Of a stretch of 64,000 nt of DNA, positions 10,327 through 22,150 are shown one piece after another. This DNA comes from Agrypnia vestita. Lineage: Eukaryota; Arthropoda; Insecta; Trichoptera; Phryganeidae. The notes beneath the pieces were generated by a model that was given only the letters and a program-made list of their open reading frames with translations, was not told the origin of the DNA and did no database searches. The position numbers and the translations under genes are program-made. Each line of letters opens with the position of its first letter. Within the stretch, counting starts at the first letter, position 1. The stretch is taken from assembly GCA_016648135.1 (NCBI GenBank), contig JADDOH010007958.1, positions 86,302-150,301 on the forward strand. The letters run 5' to 3'.

Positions 10327-11139
10327 GGCCGTATTCTGAAAATAGCAATATTAGAATCATAAGATTTATATCCCAACACTTACGGCGATCGTCCAGCAGA
10401 GTGAGCAAATTGCACAATTTTTTCTCATATCTTCTCTTGCGTTTTTTATCACATTTTTGTACGGAAATATCTCATTTTAAAATTTATTCATTAGGTTACG
10501 CATATTTTAAATACGAATATCTTTTTAAAATGTCACAAACTAAATTATATAATTAATTAATAAATTACCAAACCTTCCATGTTTTAAAAATGAAGAAAAT
10601 TGCTCCACTTTGTGGGCCTTTTATCTCTGAATGGCCTGTTGAGATGTCTTTTTTATTCAATAATATTACAAAGTAAACGTAATTTATTACAATTATTGCT
10701 AAATCTGTTAGTTTGTTTACATGCAATTTATGTTTGCATCAGGACGCTGTGGGAGAAGAAATTAATCTTTTTTCTACAAGCTTTAAATACAACATTAGTA
10801 TTTATTTCATGTAATTTTAATCGAAACTTGAGAATTGTGAGGTTACGTTTGCGATAGGTACCTACTTCGGTAATCCGTTTAAAATAGACCAGATCAGACC
10901 AGACTGGATAAGAAGGCACCAGAGAAATCAATCTCTTTTCTAAATGTATTGCAGACATCGGACATCACAAATAAAGGTATTTAATTTTAGAGACATACTC
11001 GTATGTGAAAATATACAAATCTTCTACTTATTTGACTCGTTTATTTATTTATTTTATTCTCGTCTATTAAGTGTTGGGATAAGAATCTTAAATAAAAAAT
11101 TATTGATTAGATTAATGTTGCTATTTTCGGAATACGGTC
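10327..11139. mobile_element. Non-autonomous DNA transposon with inverted ends
   Basis: The left end reads GGCCGTATTCTGAAAATAGC and the right end is the complement of GACCGTATTCCGAAAATAGC. Further inward both sides carry TATCCCAACACTTA in inverted orientation (about 10370 and 11069). The element is about 813 bp. It contains frames of 76-85 codons on both strands with no transposase signature I recognise. I could not assign a target-site duplication, so the superfamily is open. Confidence 0.65.
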
Positions 11140-12479
11140 GACATTTATGAAATATTGAAAACTTATTATTAAACCTGGCCTACCTATGGTATTAATATGC
11201 CTATTATTACTTCAAATATTTTTCTACTTTAGCTGTTTTATCTTTATGTTTCAATTTTAAATTTTCTACATAAAAAATTCATTACGATACAATGTATCAA
11301 TTTTCCTATGTGTAACACAGATACGGAAATATAGCGCTATTTTATAAATGTCGTGGTCCAATAAATAATAATGCTCTTGTAGTTCGCATATTTTTATGTC
11401 CTACCTTAAACGTTTTAACTTATAGGAAAAAATATTTATATTTGATGTACAATAATTATAAGAAAGTAATTTTCTAATATTATTAAACAAATAGCACAAA
11501 TAGCTTAGTTTCAAATAGTAAGAATATTGATGCAACCGTGTTATCTCTGTTTATAAAAAGTCTACTCTCATCCGCGGTTTTTCATTCTCCGCACAACCTC
11601 ACTGACTGGCTTAGGAAGCCCTTTACTGTGTCCTTAGAATCTTTCATGTAGTCAGGTATCGTGACATTCTAAAATGTATGTAAGATAACGTTCTACGTTA
11701 TTGGGGATTAGTTTTTTAAAAATTAAAATTATTCTATATATATACACCATTTTTTCGCTAGCCACGAATCTTTCAACACAAATCTCATTATTAACAAATC
11801 AATACGTAGCAAAAACTTTTTATTTTTATTTTATTTAATGTCTTTGTCTCTGGAATTCCCGAAGTGTTTTCAATCACGCTGAATGCCAAAACCATCAATC
11901 TCTTTTGAAACGTATTTGTACCTTTTGAAACGTATTGATTTCCTGGCTTAATACTTTATCTATAGCTGTAGTCGACTTCAGTGAATCCCGAAAAAATCGG
12001 TATTTTTTATTCACTCTTGGCTTTTTTTAGGGAATGTATTGTCACATTATTTTGTCAAAATCATTACTTTATATATATTTTTAAATATCATAGGGTTTGT
12101 TCCTGAGAGAAAACAAAACAGATACACAGCATCCGCCTTCAAAATCTCATCTCATCAAACATATTCATTCTCTTCTTTCTTAATGTACATTTCTTGTACA
12201 CTTTCTTAGAGTGCTATGGAGAATATCAGAGATTTCACTGGTTTATCAATCAATATAGAGATTGCTTTAGGATGAAAAGATTTATCGATGTCTTCGTTAG
12301 ATTCTATAGATGATGGACGATGTGTATATACGTATTATTCTGGTAATATTTATCTCAAGATATCAGTACAGGATCATTGCATTATGAATGGAGAAACTGC
12401 CAAACCGACTGGTTGCAATCCACATTTATCTCTACTCGGGCCTAACGGGGCCAAAATCCCAAATGCCAATGATTAATTA
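11140..12479. other. Noncoding DNA, nothing recognised
   Basis: AT-rich sequence upstream of the TATA/HSE-like block. No exon, RNA gene or paired repeat was recognised. Confidence 0.4.
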
Positions 12480-12920
12480 TTCTAACTTACAAGGTCACTT
12501 ATCACTATTGAATGTAACGCTATTCCTTAAATTAAACTGTTTCGTAAATTTATCACTCGTAAATAATTTCGCTTCGGTTTATTTCGCTATGTAAGAACTT
12601 TTCCAGAATATTCGCTCAATTATCGCACAAGGTTAAGTACTTCACTTAATTATCTATCGCTTAGTCACGCGCCTGATGGTAACACTGTTTTCGCTTTGTG
12701 ATTCGCCGCTAGAGCCGCGTAGTAGAAAACGTCAAAATAACAACAATGGCTCTCCGCGGCCTGGATCCGTTTATTTATACGCGATGACGTTGAATGTTCG
12801 AACCTTCGAGAATTCTCTAGTATTTACTAGACTTTTATGGTGTTTTCTCGCGAGACTTTGGAGACGTCTCTCGAAAGCTGTAGATTACGCTAGGCTGTTC
12901 TGGAATCTTTGGTAATATTG
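12480..12920 (+). promoter_or_regulatory. TATA- and heat-shock-element-like block, possible transposon promoter (copy 1)
   Basis: A block of higher GC with AATGGC, then a TATA-like TTTATTTATACGCG (about 12768), then at 12800-12817 the array GAAccTTCgaGAAttCTC. That is three perfect alternating 5-bp heat-shock units plus an imperfect fourth. A second region, 37300-37640, has the same order of words: ATAATTTCGC, CCAGAATA, GTCAAAA-AACAA, AATGGC, a TATA-like box, then TTC/GAA units. Because the layout recurs, I think this is a dispersed element rather than a promoter private to the HIF gene. It ends about 200 bp before the HIF exon. Confidence 0.4.
12800..12817. promoter_or_regulatory. Heat-shock-element-like array
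   Basis: GAA at 12800, TTC at 12805, GAA at 12810 and CTC at 12815 follow the alternating 5-bp spacing bound by HSF trimers. Another GAA/TTC pair lies just upstream at 12792-12799, in a different register. The motif match is direct; function is inferred. Confidence 0.55.
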
Positions 12921-13125
12921 TGAACATTTCAAACAACTGTCACTTGACGCGAGTGCGTGATTCTTTTTAGCCTCGTTACAGTAATATCCAAATTTTGTCA
13001 CCTACTATAGTGTAAATCAACAGAAAACGTTTCAGGTTTTTGATTCTGTGACGTAAGTCTGGCTGTCGCTGGTTGTTAGTCTATTCGTGACGCAAATGTC
13101 CTGACGTTTCGTCTCCTTGTTGCAG

Positions 13126-13270
13126 TGTTCTCCAAGGGGCAGTGCGAGACGGGGCGGTACCGGTTCCTGGCCAAGAGCGGCGGCTACGCGTGGGTGCTCA
13201 CGCAGGCCACGCTGCTGCTGGACAAGCAGCAGAAGCCGCTGAGCGTGGTGTGCGTCAACTACGTCGTAAG
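13126..13270 (+). CDS. sima: HIF-alpha (Sima-type) PAS-B exon
   Basis: This is an internal exon of a bHLH-PAS transcription factor that mediates the hypoxia response with an ARNT/Tango partner in the nucleus. The acceptor TTGTTGCAG ends at 13125 and the donor is AAG|GTAGGA at 13271. The exon starts in phase 1 (completing nTG, probably Met) and ends in phase 2 (AG|, Ser or Arg). Its 47 full codons read [33 protein letters not shown]. These match the last beta strands of HIF-alpha PAS-B (human: FTKGQ, LAKRGGYVWV, TQAT, CVNYVVS). LAK-GGY-WV-TQAT fits HIF-alpha better than Single-minded or Trachealess. The exon is strikingly GC-rich against its flanks. I found no neighbouring exons, so the adjacent introns must be long or the remaining exons lie outside the window. 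Confidence 0.8.
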
Positions 13271-14149
13271 GTAGGAGAACCCCCTTTATCTCGCACACAC
13301 CTGCGCCCGGCAGGCCACATTCGCGGTGTCCGATTTCGACAATTTCGCGTCGCGGCACACACACATGACAAATTATTGTGCATATATTTCAAATGTTGTT
13401 TATTTTTCAGCATTCATCGTTTATTGTCGTTAACATTCGTTTGAGCAATTAAATCATATTTATTTTCATTACAAATGTTTTTGAATTCGTTTTTGAAAAT
13501 AAGGTAAGTGACATTCCGTAACCTTTTCCCACCCTGGATGTTATATTTGTGTAATCTTTGTTTCTATTACAGCAAAAAGGTAATTTTTTACCGATAATTC
13601 AATGACTTTATTATTTTCTCTGATAATTTGTGTTTCTATATCTGATATTTCTCAATAATTGGTTTTGGGGCGAAATTAACTCCTCTATGAGAAAGTGTAA
13701 TTTTTTAATGTGACATTTATTGACATTTTTTTGTTCGAATGTAGAGAAGAATAGTATGACATTAAACCATAATCTATATGCACCCTACGGAAATTGTGAA
13801 TCAAATGAACAATTTTTGTTTAAAAAAGTATAAAATAAATAATAGCGACAACATATTTTCAACAAAATTCTTTATTGTGGAAAACAAGAAATTCTAACCA
13901 TTCATGAATCATCCACAAAAGGTTCTATATTATGTACTATGTGCAAGTTGTCATGAGACCTATTGTTTTGAAAACATTAGTTCTATTCTTTTCATGTTTA
14001 GTTGATTTGTATTGACCTGCAAGGTGATGATGATAACTGATGATGAAGCTCCAGACTGTTTGTTTTTATTTTTAAAAAGTAATTAACGTGTTTTTAATAA
14101 AAAAACTAATTTTTTAATATTAGTTGAAGTGCAATGTAAATTCAATGTA
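13271..14149. other. Intron after the PAS-B exon, nothing recognised
   Basis: AT-rich sequence downstream of the donor at 13271. I looked for a following exon that would continue from phase 2 and found none. Confidence 0.45.
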
Positions 14150-14580
14150 TTGTTAAAAATCATATTTTTATATGATTAAACAGCGTTTCAAAATCATCAA
14201 AAAACGTAAAAATTTGTTGCAAATTTAAAAATGTATAATTTTATTAATATTGAACATTTCTTAATTATTTTAGAACAGTTTTATCGCCATAATATTAGCT
14301 TTAAGAAAATATATTCTGCCTGCATATAATATATTGAGTTTTTCGAAGGCACTAAAAACGAATTTTTTGCTCGCGGCATGTCGATATATTTTCTTAATTA
14401 CTGTAAATAGTGTTCAGTTTATTACTTATATATAAGAACAAACGTTTTATCTAAGCTATCGTCCTAAAAAAATTAGTCTAGCATACACATTCTGATAAAT
14501 GAATAAAAAAAACATTTTCGAACAAAAATGTCGAAATATGCATTTGCAGTGAATGTCCAGTTGCTTTAAAATGTGATTAA
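14150..14580. mobile_element. MITE-C copy 1, diverged or rearranged
   Basis: The right end is CATTTGCAGTGAATGTCCAG (about 14543-14562). Inward it shares TACACATTCTGATA and GTAAATAGTGTTCAGTTTATTA with the family copy at 43306-43811. The reverse complement of 14160-14225 also matches the middle of that copy (TGATTTTGAAACGCT). The left end is not clear. No coding capacity. Confidence 0.6.
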
Positions 14581-16955
14581 AAAATCAATGAATATATCTG
14601 ATTTTCCAAAAGAGCTAAAGGCGAGCATTCATCAATCAATATAATTTTTGCAAATTAACATACATATAATAATTTAATTACTAAATTCAAAATTGTAAAA
14701 AATAACACATCGGGGAGTTGATTTTGTCCCACCTATAGCTTTAGATTAAATAATTAATCTTATAATAGTGTACATGATATTTTGTACCATTTAATGTTAT
14801 TAAATCATTTCATAATTGACTTATTATTCAAATAAATCTTGTCTGAATAACTGATGAGTAACTATTCAAAAATCCCGAGTCTGCAAATTGAACGCATCAT
14901 TATTAAAATCACAAACAAATAACTTGTTATTCATGATGTTTACTTTATCATTTAGATTTCGAATATGGATCGGAATAATGTTTATGAAAATGCATAAATT
15001 TAAGAAAAGTAAATAAATCTGAATGAATTCATGATTATGGCCAGCTTGAAATAAAAAAATATGCTTTAATCGTTATTGAAAGTTTTCACGAATACAATTT
15101 ATATAATTCTAAACCTTGTTTTTATTTTAAAATCATATTGAAGAGTTACTCATTAATTATTTATTTATCTTTTAATATTACATAAATGTTGATTTTCTCA
15201 TGTTTAATATTTGGTATATTTCCTTGTTTTTAAATGTCCTACGCCATTTTTTTCACTCTTTATTGTTTATTAATTTTAAATTTTTAAAATTTAATATCTT
15301 ACGAAAATGTATATAAAACACACATTATACACCCATACAAATTGTCCACTTAATAGAAATATCGACACTCAATAATTTATTATTATACATGACAATTTTA
15401 TTTGTAGGTTACCAAAAACAATAATTATGGTATTTTTATTAACCAGGTGCATTGTTTCAAATGCTTAATATATCGATTCCTTCTACACAAAGTATCGTTA
15501 TTAACAAAATGGTATTTTCAGTTCTTGTATATCACTTGCATTTGATACATTCTTAAGTGCCAGTAATTTTACTATACAGTATATTGTATTTTGTATTGTA
15601 TCCTGTTGAAAAAAAAATTACTGTTACTTACTAATTAGTAATAACTTATCAAATACATATAAGTACTAATAAAACTATTAATTACCTATTTGTTAATTAC
15701 AATAAGCTACCGATAGTAGAAGGGGTCCTCATAATATATATTATATTATCAGAGACTGATATCATATTCCCTTTTTCTTAGAAGTATAAAACAATGTGTA
15801 TAAAGTATCATGTAATAATGAATATCCCTGTAAAATCATTGTGAGGAGAAATTGACCGTCAGTATGAATTTTTTTATAAATTTTGAAATGGTATACCATC
15901 TCGTAGAACCTAATATTTTCTTTGTTATAAACCAAAAATCGGATAAAATCCACTCTTCATAATTTCAGTTACTCGTATCTCCCCGTGCGTGTTTTTTCTA
16001 AAACTTTTGAATGATTATAATCATAACTCTTGAACCTCTAGAACCTTGTCGCCATTATCATTTTTCTCAATTTTTCATCGAGTTTTAACCCTCCCCGAGT
16101 CGATTCAAGAGGTAGATATCCGATGCCTACACGTCGAAAGTATTTAAGCTGCGGTTCATTTTCATTTTAAATGCAGTGGAAATGACCGTACCTTTGTACG
16201 TGTTGCCGTGCCGATGTCCTTCGTTCGCCGGACCCTCGGTGCTTTCCCGTCACGTTTGAGAAGTATATTTCAAGATTAGGTCTTCGGTTATTTGTCATCG
16301 TTCACGTTTTTCCCCACCTCCCCTCGCTTCATCCCCCTCCCCGGCCAGGAAGAGACCTCGTAACTCTTCCGAGATCATCCCAAATAAATCACATTATAAA
16401 AGATTTAACTCATACACACTCGCGCCAGTCGACGCGATTTTTTGAGAAAATTGCGCGGAAATACTCTGTCTTTATTAACCGTGAAACGGTGGCAGTTCCG
16501 TCGCCATTTTCCATGAGAAAATTTCATTTCCACCTTCGTAAATTGTTCGTTAATAGACAACTTTTCTTCTCGTTCACGTTTGGTGATTTTGAAAACAAAT
16601 TGGTATTTTTCCTGAAGCCGCTACTGCTTTTTACATTATAATAACTTGACACGTTTATTCTTTATCTCTTGCGAAACACCTAGACGAAAGTTTTAAGATA
16701 AACAACGTAATTTAAACTTCATGCAAGTACGCGAAATTTATTCTTTTGGCGTCCTTCACGTTTTTTGTTTACATTTCAGAGCTGATTATTTTTAACTTAA
16801 AATTTCACACAACTTTAAATTTGTTTTGTAGGAAAACTTTATTTTATATTTGCACTTCGTTAGAAGAATGTTAATTACGGTCTTATACTAATGTCTTTTT
16901 TTTAATCTTACCTGCCGGACTGCCGAATAATGATCCTATATTATTTTAATTTTTC
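14581..16955. other. Long stretch without a recognised gene
   Basis: AT-rich to about 15960. From 16070 to 16560 the GC content rises (CCTCCCCGAGTCGATTC, CCGGACCCTCGG, GTCGACGCG), which may be conserved noncoding DNA. A possible acceptor ending near 16171 (AAATGCAG) opens a frame in the phase needed by the PAS exon. Its peptide does not resemble HIF-alpha, so I do not call it an exon. Confidence 0.4.
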
Positions 16956-16959
16956 CAAG

Positions 16960-17145
16960 TGTTTGAATGATCCTGAGAATGCTTTGGAGGGCAATAAAAT
17001 ATCAAGTCACACTCGCCCTGCTATATGGAATGGAGGTTTGGACATTAAAAAAGCCCCCATTAAAAGGCTGGAGGCATTTAAGGTGCGAATATCGAAGTAT
17101 GCTAATAATTTCCTAGGTTTTCCACTTTACAACCTTAGGTAGCAA
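16960..17145 (+). pseudogene. LINE reverse-transcriptase C-terminal scrap
   Basis: Translation in two adjoining frames gives VTLALLYGMEVWTLKK then KRLEAFKVRISKYAN. This is the LLYGxExWTL...RLEAFExW block of endonuclease-reverse-transcriptase LINEs, also seen at 9244-9440 and 21793-21981. A frameshift falls between the two halves and no other domain is visible. Confidence 0.7.
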
Positions 17146-18191
17146 GACGAAAACTGACAAGTAGGTTCATAAAAATTTTGAAGTTACTGAACATACTTAT
17201 CGTTGTCTTATTCATGTTCTCCCTGAATTCCCTTTTAGAGGATTGCGCTTTGTCTACCATTTTTTTCATTACAATAAATAGTTTTCAAAGTCATTTTCCG
17301 TGTGGCAGTTTAGATCACGCGTCGTAATCTGTTTCATCTCCGCTCGTCACCCCCAGCGATGAATCCTTCATGTCTTGATATTCACAACAATTGCTGTGTG
17401 CTGGAGAATTGTTTCCTTACCTGAGATATAATGTTGCACGAACGTTTTGTTCTCGGGATGCACATGGGACGATACACGATTCCCCTACTAAAGCTCGTCT
17501 CAATACATCGTGCTGTAACTTGATCACTAACCATTACTAGAAGACGACAAACGAAGAAGAAGAAAGAGGTTGTAAGGAAATATATACCTTGAAGCAAAGT
17601 CTATTTTGTTGCTTAGTAATTTTACCAAAGTGAAAAAATTATCTAATTAGGTTACCCCCAACTATCGTATGTGTTCGTTTATCTTGAATTCTTTTTCGTA
17701 TTGTTAAAGTCAATTCTTTCTCGCATAGTAACAGCAAAGTACTTAATTCGCAGCTTTGTCGGAATAAAGGCGACCCAATTTTCTTACAACGAACCGTCTT
17801 GAGATGTTACACAAGCAGGCTGTGTACAAATCTCCCTTATTAAATTAATTTGGGTACACTCTGAACGATTGTTCATGTAGTCCTTGTGCTTCATAAGATG
17901 CTGTGTTGGGTACATAATGTTTGAGAGGGATTTTTGTCAGCTGGTGCTGTCCAGGGTTTTATATTAGTTTCTGCTTGTTGTGTCGGATGTCCATTTACAG
18001 AGTAGGTATCCGCAATGTGCTCACACTATGATAAAATGTTGTGTTTCATTCATTTATTAAATTACTTGAGTGTGTTATAGTCTTGATATTAAAATACAAA
18101 TGTAAGATATGTACATTGATATACGTATGTGTCAAATTAAACGAATTAATTTTAATGAAATTATTTATATTTTGAGATTTAGCCATCCTAA
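17146..18191. other. Noncoding DNA, nothing recognised
   Basis: No supported gene or repeat between the LINE scrap and the Harbinger-type MITE. Confidence 0.4.
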
Positions 18192-18359
18192 GGGCCGTTT
18201 GTTTCAAGTTGGATTAAAGTAAGCGTTCGTTTAAGCATAGATATTTACGAAAACGGATCGTTTGATTGGTGGAGAGCGCAAAAATCTATGCTTTAAATTT
18301 AGATTTTTGCGTTCTTGATCCAACTTGCTTACTTTGATCCAACTTGAAACAACCAGGCC
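18192..18359. mobile_element. PIF/Harbinger-type MITE (MITE-H copy 1)
   Basis: The ends are GGGCCGTTTGTTTCAAGTT and its complement AACTTGAAACAACCAGGCC. The flanks are TAA on the left and TTA on the right, the TWA target of PIF/Harbinger elements. The inner arms repeat TTGGATCAAAGTAAGC and ATCTATGCTT-type words, so the element is a 168-bp hairpin. A sister copy lies at 50052-50195. Confidence 0.8.
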
Positions 18360-19009
18360 TTAGGGAAGTCTGATATCTATCAATAGAGAAACATAGCATG
18401 ACCGAAGAAGATAATTTTTCTTGCTCTTTACGTTCTGATCTCAAGGGACTCAGAAGTCTATCAATGCAATCACTACAGGGCGCCATATATCTACATACCT
18501 TTTGGTCCAGTCTACCAGGTGTTCACCTACCTCTTCCAGGTTCATTTTTATTAGACTATCCGCCATATCTCTATTATTTCATAATGTTAAACTTTTTTGT
18601 ATATTTGTTTAACGCATTTACATTTTTGTTGGACGTAATTTTAAATTAAATTTAAAAAATGACATTTTATATAAACCACATAGTTAATGTTTAACGGCGG
18701 ATGAATTTAACTTTTTTAATTTAGTTTTCACGAGCTTGGGGTTTCATTCCTTCGCCCAACCCTTAAACTGATGAATCAAAAATTCATTTTGATGTGTTAT
18801 ATCAACATTTTTATGATAACTAGAGCTTTATCAGTCCTTAAAATTGGGCGACATGGTTAGTTATTATTTTATTTTATTTAAATACTTCTTTTAGGTCAAA
18901 AATAAAGATTTGGTAACAATATTATATATTTAGTCGCATGCTTTTGTGCTACTTAGTATTTAATTTTTTAACTTTATTGTTGTTACCTAACCCTATAAAG
19001 AGTTCCATA
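18360..19009. other. Noncoding DNA, nothing recognised
   Basis: A short region of inverted AATTCATTTTGAT-type words lies near 18776-18800. Otherwise nothing was recognised. Confidence 0.35.
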
Positions 19010-19052
19010 TGGATGGTTCGTCTTTGTGAAACTTCTATAATTTATCTTGATC
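19010..19052 (+). repeat. MITE-B terminal scrap
   Basis: TTCGTCTTTGTGAAACTTCTATAATTTATC matches the right end of MITE-B (TTCGTCTCTGTGAGACTTCTAT). Only the end is present. Confidence 0.5.
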
Positions 19053-19460
19053 AAATATAACACTACAAATGTAATAAAATAGGTACTTCATGTGTTTATT
19101 TAATCGCAATTCGATGTGCCAATGTGACTAGTTACCCCTTCATATCTTTATCGCAAGTTAATCTTCTCCTCTTGCCACGAAAGTATAAGATATTATGTGG
19201 GTAGAATTCCCTCGGTGCTTTTAACCCTGCGCGCAAGCACTAAAGTCTGCGATCCACTTCCTGCTGCCTGCTTCCTTTCGGTCTCCGAGGACACTTAATT
19301 CACTCATATTAGCTGAGATGAGCCTTGCTACATCTTTACTTCTTGACAAGAAAGAAAATAAAATCAGTTGGTAGACAGAAATTCCTTTTTCATTGTTAAA
19401 TTAAAAAAACAAACACACTTCATATAAACAACATTGACTAATTAATTAAGGTAAATTTTA

Positions 19461-19745
19461 GAGGTTTCACAGAGACGAAATTATACTATACGAGAAACAT
19501 GTATGGAAGTCTTTTTATATGATGGCCCAGGGCTTACGACCTGTATGCACTGGCTTAATTGATCACTAAACACAACGCAATGTTCACCAATTCCATCGAA
19601 TTTTTAAAAGTTCTATGTATATTCCAAATCTGAAAACCTTTCGTTTATTTGAAGGGACTATGCTAGAGACATCTGTAGCCTTTTCTGATGAACTAGTGTA
19701 TACGCAGATTTCGCAGCTAATAATGATACCCCTATATTTCAAAGT
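19461..19745 (+). mobile_element. MITE-B copy, left part
   Basis: It starts with TTTCACAGAGACGAAATT and continues with AACATGTATGGAAGTC and CTTACGACCTGTATGCACTGG. The inner part (TCTGAAAACCTTTCGTTTAT, TATGCTAGAGACATCTGTAG) is shared with 60862-61130. The inverted right arm is missing. Confidence 0.75.
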
Positions 19746-19879
19746 GGAGTATTAAGCAATATTCTTTTTAACTCTCAGAACATACCTACATATAAAAATA
19801 TTCTTAACATTGATGAACTTCTTCGATGAAAATAAAGTAAAAAATTTGCCAAATTTACATTTGGAAAGTGGACGAGTGG

Positions 19880-19990
19880 TGTGCCAGGACGGACGGTGTG
19901 GCGTTGTATCCTCTCTGCCTATCTGCGGATAAACGGCGTGAAGGTTCGACAAATTCGACAAACAAATAGTTAGTGCTTTCCTGTGCGGAA
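19880..19990 (+). pseudogene. LINE C-terminal scrap (family ending SAYP-G-TA)
   Basis: One frame gives RTVWRCILSAYLRINGV, equivalent to DRKVCRSIHSAYPFGETA at about 32970-33031 and RIVWRSILSEQPCGETA at 28020-28210 (minus). DNA words such as AAACGGCGTGA are shared by all three. Only the end of the ORF is preserved. Confidence 0.65.
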
Positions 19991-20194
19991 TTAGGTTATT
20001 CAATCGATATTCGATTCTTTTTGTATATACATTAATCGCTTAAATAATATCAGTTTATTTCTGAACTCTTTGTTACCATGGCGATACATCTCGTTTTCTA
20101 CTCAACGATGTTTTTGTTCCATTTTATTGTTAATTTATGAACATTAATTTGTCTGTTACCTTTTTAATTATGTATATAAACTTATTATTTTGTT

Positions 20195-20312
20195 ATTTTA
20201 CCTCCTTACCTTACCTCATGTACTAAAAAAAAAACGTACTGACAAACCGATGTCGCGGAATAGCGTTTTTTTTGTAAAAAAAATGTTTAATAAATAAATA
20301 AAATAAAATGAA
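20195..20312 (+). repeat. Likely LINE 3-prime tail
   Basis: CGATGTCGCGGAATAGCG is followed by an oligo-T, then ATGTTTAATAAATAAATAAA. A-rich TAAATAAATAAA endings are typical of non-LTR insertions and recur here at 3155, 38636, 52905 and 57970. The coding part is absent. Confidence 0.45.
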
Positions 20313-20899
20313 AATTGACCTGAAGTATATGTGTATAAATGTATGTACATGTGAATATATGTTTCGGCTTATTGTAATGGTAGGTGGTTAATTAATTTGT
20401 ATCTTTATTAATTGTTCTGTCTGTTTCGACATTAATAAATGTGACAGGTTTTTTGTCAAAATTAATTATCTATGGATTGTTCCGTTTCGGCTTCAGTCTG
20501 CAATTATCTAGTAAAAAATAATTGTCCACATCAATCTTAATGAGTACAGTGTAAGAGTGTAATATTTATAGGGTAATATCAGAAAAATGTGTGATGAAAA
20601 AGTGTCATAAAAACCGCGTCATTCATAGCAATTACATTCTTTATTCAACAGCCATAAACGATACAATTAAAATTCACACTTTTTAGAATGGCCCCACATT
20701 TCCCACATTCTAGAATTTAAAAATCACGTTCCGGTAGATGAAGAACACTAAAGTCAGTAGCTACTTTGAATTTCTATGAAATCAAATATGTAGGTATCTC
20801 CTAATATTGCTTATCACGATTATTTTCATATTAGGTATTCAAAAATTAAATATGTTAAATTCCGTCAGGTTAATACTTAACTTAGATTTTTCTCGATTT
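20313..20899. other. Noncoding DNA, nothing recognised
   Basis: No supported feature between a LINE tail and MITE-A copy 3. Confidence 0.4.
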
Positions 20900-21400
20900 A
20901 ATTTGTCTCGTAACTAGTACCCATCAAAAACTTCGCGGGAGTCTTCTTCATTTAATTTTACATAAAAAATATTCCTTGTAACACTTAAGTAGATAAGCTA
21001 CATTTTTCCATTTTTTTCAAAATATTTCTGACTATTTTCCATAAAACTTTGGACCATAATTAAAAAAACTTATATAGAGCATTAAAAATTGATTCGTTTC
21101 AATAAGTAAGTTCAATAATATTTTTTAAGTTTTTATGTTTATTTTAGTTGAGTTGTATCAAAGCGAATGAATTTTCATCATTCCATATAAGTTACTACAG
21201 TAATACTCCAACATTTTACAGAAAATAAGACAGAAATATTTTTTAAATAATTTAATTATTTGAACAACAAATTTTGATGTCACTTACCCTCCTTAACTGT
21301 TGAAATTTCACCCAAATTATAAATATTATTTTCTATTCAAAATTAAATAAAAAAGATTCCATGGACGTTTTTACTACTAGCTAGGAGACATTCTGTATAT
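20900..21400. mobile_element. MITE-A copy 3, palindromic
   Basis: The left end, GTCTCGTAACTAGTACC then AAAAACTTCGCGGGAGTC, pairs with the right end, GGACGTTTTTACTACTAGC then AGGAGACATTCTG. The inner words TTTTCAAAATATTTCTGAC and AAGACAGAAATATT are the family signature. It is closest to the copy at 53900-54280, with which it shares TTTTGATGTC and TTTCACCCAAA. Confidence 0.75.
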
Positions 21401-21629
21401 GTTTACGTACAACACATGCTTCAGTGGATTAATCGCATGCGACTGGACCAACCTATGCATTATTACGCAACCGTTTTTTATTACAAAATGAAATTTTGCA
21501 ATGTCACAATTTTAATTTTGAGATTTAATTTTTTTTATTACTGTTCCTTTTTTTAAATTTAAAAAAAGGAAAAACATTATTTTTTTATTGCATAAATGCA
21601 CTCTCCACTCCCCTCTGTCTCCTGCCGGC
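21400..21629. other. Short noncoding spacer
   Basis: AT-rich sequence with oligo-T and oligo-A runs. Nothing was recognised. Confidence 0.35.
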
Positions 21630-22150
21630 CTTTCATTTATTGGTAGGTGCGCCGATAACCTGGTCTATGTAGCTTGATCTCGGGCGGCCTCTACGATTAC
21701 TGCCTTCAATATTTGGCTCGACGACGGTAAAAAGCGGGTCGGGTGCCTTATGTTATGGCCTATCCAATTCGCTCGTTGTTAGGCGATTCTGTTCAGGAGC
21801 CGCTTTTTTCTCCCACCCTGCTCAACACCTCGTCATTTCGGATATGTTCTAACCAATGGATCCTCGCCATGCGCCTGTAACACCACATCTTGAAGGCCGC
21901 TAGCCTTCCGGACATGCTCTGGCCGATGGTCCATGTTTCGCTGCCATGCAACAGCACACTCCAGACCAAAATTTTAACCAAATTCTTCGTAACCCTTATA
22001 TCAATGTTAGGAGATTCAAAGATCTTGGATTTTTGTTGATGGCGACTCTTGCTTGTTGGATTCTGCCTTTAAGCGGCCATTTTGGGAAATTCTGCTGCCC
22101 AAATATGCGAATTCTTTCACTTGTTTGATAGTGACGACACTCAAAACAAC
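21630..22150 (-). pseudogene. RTE-like LINE reverse-transcriptase fragment
   Basis: On the - strand the order is KWPLKGRIQQARVAINK, then VKILVWSVLLHGSETWTIG, RLAAFKMWCYRRMARIHW and NDEVLSRVGEK. After a frameshift it continues KKRLLNRIANNERIGH-IRHPTR. This is the conserved stretch from the thumb region to the C-terminal linker of endonuclease-reverse-transcriptase LINEs. Stops and frameshifts throughout mark an old, dead fragment, from a different subfamily to the one at 8700-9520. Confidence 0.85.

Noticed and set aside
14036..14060. CTGATGATGAAGC as another hammerhead core
   Set aside because: No paired stem II followed by GAAA; only the first box matches.
16172..16275. Possible next HIF exon: acceptor AAATGCAG and an open frame in the phase needed after 13270
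   Set aside because: The translated peptide (SGNDRTFVRVAVPMSF) lacks the conserved residues that follow PAS-B in HIF-alpha proteins, and there is no convincing donor.
18770..18800. CTGATGA followed by an ATCAAAA...TTTTGAT stem as another hammerhead
   Set aside because: The stem is not followed by GAAA, so an essential core element is missing.
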